A stretch of 64,000 nucleotides of DNA from Pedobacter sp. Leaf176 (GTDB lineage: Bacteria > Bacteroidota > Bacteroidia > Sphingobacteriales > Sphingobacteriaceae): positions 302,905 through 366,904 of the forward strand of contig NZ_LMPD01000005.1 of NCBI RefSeq assembly GCF_001424305.1. Reading direction: 5' to 3'. Every line of letters starts with the position of its first letter. Position 1 is the stretch's first letter. A model generated the notes under the pieces. The model did not search any database. It was not told the DNA's origin and saw only the letters and a list, made by a program, of their open reading frames with translations. The position numbers and the translations under genes are program-made. This document shows positions 60,417 to 64,000 of this stretch, piece after piece.

Positions 60417-60997
60417 TGCCGGATATTATATCAACACCTCATACCGAACAACAGGCAATAACACAGGCAATAGCTGAGCGCGAAAAGGCCAGAGAGGTCA
60501 TTGAAAAGGTAAAGGAAAGCAGCCAAAACGATTATGAGAAGAATATAATCTACATAACCGCCGGCACCTTGGTACTATCCATGACGTTTATTGAAAAAAT
60601 ATCACCGCTAGCCACTGCATTGAATATTTGGATGGTCGTTACAAGCTGGTCATTCTTAGCAGCAAGTTTGGCTATTAACCTATTTTCCCATTGGTATAGC
60701 GCCTATCTCGCGACTAAATTACAGAAGCTTCTTAATAACCTCTCAATAACAGCTGCGCAAGTCAATCTCAAGATTGATAAGTTCAATGCACGTATGCAGG
60801 TTTTCAATATATGCACCTTTAGTTCAATGTTTTTCGGGATTTTATTCTTAGTTTTATATTGTTCAAAAAATGCATATCATATGAGTGAATTAGAAAACAA
60901 AAGCGGTCAACCTGCCCCGAAAAACACAGACACAATCCAGAAAGGCAGAACCTTTTCGCCAGTTTCAGATTACCGACCATCGGTACCAACCGCTTAA
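60416..60997 (+). CDS. Membrane protein with a coiled-coil start; tail cut by a stop
   Basis: 193 residues: charged N-terminal helix (ITQAIAEREKAREVIEKVK), membrane segments near 42-65, 75-92 and 138-158. After the TAA at 60995 the same frame stays open for 25 more codons rich in Pro, Thr and Ala (TPAPVATPAPTAQTPPP) to a TAA at 61073-61075. The tail reads like the natural C-terminus, so the first stop may be a recent mutation. Confidence 0.6.
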   Translation: MPDIISTPHTEQQAITQAIAEREKAREVIEKVKESSQNDYEKNIIYITAGTLVLSMTFIEKISPLATALNIWMVVTSWSFLAASLAINLFSHWYSAYLATKLQKLLNNLSITAAQVNLKIDKFNARMQVFNICTFSSMFFGILFLVLYCSKNAYHMSELENKSGQPAPKNTDTIQKGRTFSPVSDYRPSVPTA

Positions 60998-61071
60998 CAA
61001 ACGACCCCTGCACCAGTTGCGACCCCAGCACCTACTGCTCAAACACCACCACCAAGCGACTCTAGCGGAAG

Positions 61072-61241
61072 CTAATCCCAATCACTAAATTGGATTTCAG
61101 TTGTGCTGAGGTTGACGCGTAAAACATCCAGCGCGTTATCTTCCGGCTCGTCATATGGTCTTTGGTAATGCTCGCAATGGCGAATTTTCTGCGTCTTCGC
61201 TCTCTCGCTGCGAGTGCATCAGTTGTTGGTTGTTTAATCAT
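61072..61241 (-). pseudogene. Possible frameshifted small gene remnant
   Basis: From the ATG at 61241 one frame reads MIKQPTTDALAARERRR; in another frame QKIRHCEHYQRPYDEPEDN and DVLRVNLSTTEIQFSDWD follow to a stop. A single frameshift near 61195 would join them. No family recognised. The stretch from here to 61516 shows nothing else. Confidence 0.35.
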
Positions 61242-61516
61242 GTAATTGGACTTGAACTGGATAAACCGCAGTAGATTGACCCTGTCTCTCCAATAACAAA
61301 GATACTATAACACACTATTTTCAAGGCACTTACAAGTAATTAAAAATTGGTGCAAAGGAGTCAAATAAACTGGTTTGTGCATGAATATTCGATAATTTAT
61401 GGTACACAGAAATGATTTCTTAGTTCTTCCATGAATTGATTTAGCTCTAAGAGACGCAAAATGGATAGGTAGGATCACAATTACTTGAATCCCTTAGCTG
61501 ACAATTTTTCCCATAA

Positions 61517-61870
61517 TTACTTGTGAGTTTTTTCATAACTTTTCTTTCTTCGGTATTGCCCTTCAATCTTATTTTTTAAAGTTTTTTCAAAATTAACAAC
61601 TGCTTCACAATGCTCAAACAAGTTCGAACTTCCGCGGATTGACTCTACTTAAACGGCAAAAAGCCTTGAAGTTCGAACCTTTTCTTTGAAAGGCGCTCAA
61701 ATTCAAGGCTTTTTCTTTTTATGATGTTTTCCCAAGAAAAGAAAAAAAACATGGATAAATGCTTTATTACCTGAAAATGAGGCAATTATTAGTTCGATCC
61801 TGCTTGGGTTAACCCAACCGGCGAAAATTACTTTAAGCACTGGTTAACAAGCACTTATGGTTCGAACTGA
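61517..61870 (-). repeat. Structured TTCGAAC repeat unit, copy 3
   Basis: Same layout as 55806-56150: sites at 61623, 61672, 61793 (TTCGATC) and 61861 with spacing 49, 121 and 68; the AAAAAGCCTTGAA/TTCAAGGCTTTTT stem (61658/61702); and the hairpin TTGGGTTAACCCAA (61804), which differs from copy 2 by a compensated C-G to G-C change. The tail ORF (61517-61648) reads RGSSNLFEHCEAVVNF. Confidence 0.75.
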
Positions 61871-61877
61871 TAAATCG

Positions 61878-62066
61878 CTATGGTTTCTTTTCTTGATTTT
61901 CTTTCTTAAAATGATCTTGAACGATTATCTCTGAAAACCTTTTTAATGTTCGAATTACCTCTTGAGCTTCCGCATCAGAATAATGTTTGAACATAGGTAG
62001 ATCCTTAACTTCCTTAATCGTTATCTCAGTTAAGCGACTGAAATCTAGGTCATCTAGATTTTCCAT
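61878..62066 (-). CDS. Small conserved protein (62 aa), copy 2
   Basis: 62 residues from the ATG at 62066, same length as the copy at 56152; about three quarters of positions agree (LPMFKHYSDAEAQEVIRT). The longer upstream frame is not conserved. It ends 11 bases before the first TTCGAAC site, as in the other copy. Confidence 0.65.
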   Translation of the reverse strand: MENLDDLDFSRLTEITIKEVKDLPMFKHYSDAEAQEVIRTLKRFSEIIVQDHFKKENQEKKP

Positions 62067-62250
62067 AACTAAATTTAGAATTGAGTCCATAGAGAAAAGC
62101 TTAATAAATAGACAATTGAATTGTGGTTGCGGTATCGATTCAATTACATCCTTCACAAATTATAAGCTCGCAAAAGACCTCCCACAATTAAGCCTCAATC
62201 GAACATGAAATAATAACCAAATATAGAGTTATTACATCCAAGACAACTTA

Positions 62251-62422
62251 ACTTGCATTTAGCCCTCATTTTCAACAATTTGAATTATCAAGAACTCATT
62301 ATAAAAAACTAAAATTCTTATTTGAATAAAGGAATAAGAATATGAGAATAATACCCTGAAAAACCCATGTTTTAAAGGCTATATCCAAACGATTTAAACC
62401 TTGCTGAGTATAAAATAATGAG
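62251..62422. repeat. Diverged 180-base repeat, copy E (gene-free stretch 62067-62776)
   Basis: Partner of 13091-13274. Both copies lie about 450 to 600 bases beyond a tail-ORF repeat, so tail and repeat may belong to one larger ancestral element. The remaining bases to 62776 are AT-rich with no gene. Confidence 0.6.
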
Positions 62423-62776
62423 GGAATTATAATAATACCTTTATTCATATGTGTAGGTAAGGTTGAATTTTTGAAATTTATTCTAGATACTTTGGAAATA
62501 ATTAATAAAGGAGAAGTATACCTGGTTATCATACTATTAGAATCTTTTGGAAAGGGAATAATGTTATCGATTTAAGTCTGCTTATCGTTTCTGCATAATA
62601 CTTATCAGTGTCCAAAATTATTTGATACTGACTTATTACTTTAGTCGATAATTATTTTTCTTTTTTTGAATATTTCTGTTTGGCTCAGCGCCGGAAAAAT
62701 AATTATACATACCCGTCTTATGCAATTCAGGTATGTATAATTAAAGGAATAGTTTTACATCAGCTATGCCAAAATT

Positions 62777-63457
62777 CTATAAAAACGGACGAATCGCTTC
62801 GTCTGCCATTTCAAGATATTGAGCACGCTTGCTTTCGTCAGCTTCTTGCAGCGCGGCTGCTAAACTTTCCTTGTCCAGGTCCTGACAATAGGCGGGCGTA
62901 CCGGGCTGCTGTCTCCAGGATTTGGAAAGCAATCCACCATCGATAGCGTCAAAACCAATTTCGTTAATAAGCGCTTGAACGGTCTGTTTATGTTCTTCCT
63001 GATCACCTGCAACAGATATAGCGATACGCTCAGGGCTTCCTTCGGGTTTTGATTTTGAAGCCAAGCTTGTCGAAAGAATATTGTTGAAAGCTTTGATTAC
63101 AGCATGGCCCAACACTTTTGCAGTCCATTCACTATCCGTCAATCCCCTTTCAAGATCAATATTCTCTCCATCACGGGATGGATAATAATTACCGGCATCT
63201 ACAATAATTGCCTTTGTGGCGGCCAAGATAGCAACCGGAAGCTTTTCCAATGCAGTTGGAGGTACAGCGACAATGATGATGTCCTTCACTCCTGCCGCCT
63301 GTTCTACCGTCACCGCTGTTGCACCAGTTTTGTCGGCGATCTCTCCCAAAGATTCCGGTCCGCGTGAATTCGCAATTTTCACCTTATGCCCTAAGGCAGT
63401 TAAATGTCCGGCTAATGTACTTCCAACCATACCGGATCCGATTATTCCTATTTCCAT
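62777..63457 (-). CDS. F420-reductase-like NADPH-dependent oxidoreductase
   Basis: 226 residues with a Rossmann start GIIGSGMVGSTLAGHL, NSRGPESL, the nucleotide phosphate site, VAVPPTAL and SKSWRQQPGTPAYC. It resembles NADPH:F420 oxidoreductase-type proteins widely found in bacteria without F420; the cofactor partner is unknown. A paralogue follows upstream. Confidence 0.82.
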   Translation of the reverse strand: MEIGIIGSGMVGSTLAGHLTALGHKVKIANSRGPESLGEIADKTGATAVTVEQAAGVKDIIIVAVPPTALEKLPVAILAATKAIIVDAGNYYPSRDGENIDLERGLTDSEWTAKVLGHAVIKAFNNILSTSLASKSKPEGSPERIAISVAGDQEEHKQTVQALINEIGFDAIDGGLLSKSWRQQPGTPAYCQDLDKESLAAALQEADESKRAQYLEMADEAIRPFL

Positions 63458-63576
63458 TTTAATATATATTAGTTTAAATGTTACTTGTGCTTACTGTGTT
63501 CTCAATCCTAAGGATAAGCCATTGTCACTTTATCTGCCTTAATTCAATAAGTGAATCCTGAATTTATTTGGAGTAG

Positions 63577-64000
63577 CTATATCAAATTTCCTGACGATCC
63601 TGAGCGCATCAGGGCAACTGTTTCCTCATGAGAAGCCGGTGGATCAGCTTTTATTAATTGGTCTATAATAAAATCCCTTCTGGCAGGGCCTTTTCCTTTT
63701 TCAGCTTTGGGAAGTGCCAGTTCGAGTTCTTCTGCATTTAGTTCCGTACAAAAAGCTGGAGTTCCAGGTTCCTGCCTCCACGACAAGGCCAGACTTCCGC
63801 CATCTACAGTATCGAAGCCCATTTGATCAACCAGTTCAGCCGCTATTTTCTTATGCTCATCGTTATCGCCGGCTACCGATACAGCTATCCTGCCTTTTTC
63901 CCCGGCAGCTTTACCGTTATGCTTGAGCGTGTATCCCAGTAACATATTAAAAACTTTCACAACCGGCCTTCCCAATAACTCGGAAATATATTCACTTTCC
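63577..64000 (-). CDS. Second F420-reductase-like oxidoreductase (5' end outside window)
   Basis: The frame is open to the window edge, so the first 80 to 100 residues, including the nucleotide-binding motif, are missing. The visible part (VVKVFNMLLGYTL, RIAVSVAGDNDEHKKIA, SLALSWRQEPGTPAFC) parallels the neighbouring paralogue. Probably a tandem duplication that diverged. Confidence 0.8.
   Translation of the reverse strand, partial: ESEYISELLGRPVVKVFNMLLGYTLKHNGKAAGEKGRIAVSVAGDNDEHKKIAAELVDQMGFDTVDGGSLALSWRQEPGTPAFCTELNAEELELALPKAEKGKGPARRDFIIDQLIKADPPASHEETVALMRSGSSGNLI

Noticed and set aside
1..64000. CRISPR arrays, rRNA and tRNA genes
   Set aside because: No regularly spaced direct repeats with unique spacers and no rRNA or complete tRNA pattern were seen on either strand by eye.

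Overview
The window looks like an accessory chromosomal region of a Bacteroidota bacterium, most likely a Sphingobacteriaceae member (Pedobacter or Mucilaginibacter type). That placement is an inference. It rests on families common in this phylum (TonB-dependent receptor, DUF6660, DUF6428, DUF3347, HYC-type short proteins), on promoters of the TTTG-N19-TANNTTTG kind, and on the near absence of Shine-Dalgarno sequences. Almost every gene belongs to inorganic stress or sulfur chemistry, so the window reads as a metal, metalloid, fluoride and sulfur island with decayed mobile DNA in it.

Layout. 1-4.5 kb (+): sulfur genes, namely the end of a YeeE/YedE transporter, DUF983, a persulfide-dioxygenase-like MBL/rhodanese protein, a TsdA-like diheme cytochrome c, a DsrE protein and DUF202. 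4.6-6.1 kb (-): a lone receiver protein, small genes and a beta-barrel. 6.1-12.4 kb (-): a tripartite RND efflux pump with a small membrane protein upstream. 12.4-13.4 kb: no gene, repeats. 13.4-19.6 kb (-): Zn/Cd-type P-ATPase, TonB receptor, DUF6660, GDCCVxC protein, MerTP and ArsR. 19.6-29.6 kb (-): a copper cluster with CopA-type ATPase, multicopper oxidase fused to a CopB-like barrel, haem-binding protein, two DUF3347, His-rich protein, two DUF305 and an HMA-AraC regulator. 29.8-34.1 kb (+): secreted Cys-rich proteins and an ars operon (arsR, DUF6428, broken acetyltransferase, arsC, acr3, phosphoesterase). 34.5-37.3 kb: a TrlF-type PHP-ATPase, probably anti-phage. 37.4-41 kb: HxlR/SDR pair, AraC genes, monooxygenase. 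41.4-45.7 kb: DUF326 protein, then a fluoride riboswitch controlling a PAP2/UppP hybrid remnant, a half-size EamA protein, a second-type enolase and a CLC-F fluoride antiporter. 45.9-55.5 kb: a second sulfur module (DUF202, UDG-like protein, LysR, TsdA-like, DsrE, two orphan binding proteins, YeiH, beta-propeller, DUF305, sulfite oxidase-like enzyme). 55.5-62.5 kb: a decayed phage-like segment flanked by two copies of a structured repeat unit. 62.8-64 kb: two F420-reductase-like proteins, the second cut by the window end.

How the genes work together. The two TsdA-DsrE modules, the MBL/rhodanese protein, the YeeE transporter, YeiH and the sulfite oxidase-like enzyme outline oxidation of thiosulfate or persulfide to sulfite and sulfate, plus sulfur-anion export. 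The P-ATPases, RND pump and multicopper oxidase clear copper and divalent metals from cytoplasm and periplasm. The ars operon expels arsenite. The fluoride operon exports fluoride and supplies extra enolase, a fluoride-sensitive enzyme.

The most notable observations are: the fluoride riboswitch, whose aptamer 3' strand can pair with the start region of the first gene; the hybrid gene it controls; the multicopper oxidase-CopB fusion; the duplicated TsdA-DsrE module with orphan binding proteins; and a repeated unit made of a 62-residue ORF plus a structured 3' region with four TTCGAAC-type sites at conserved spacing.
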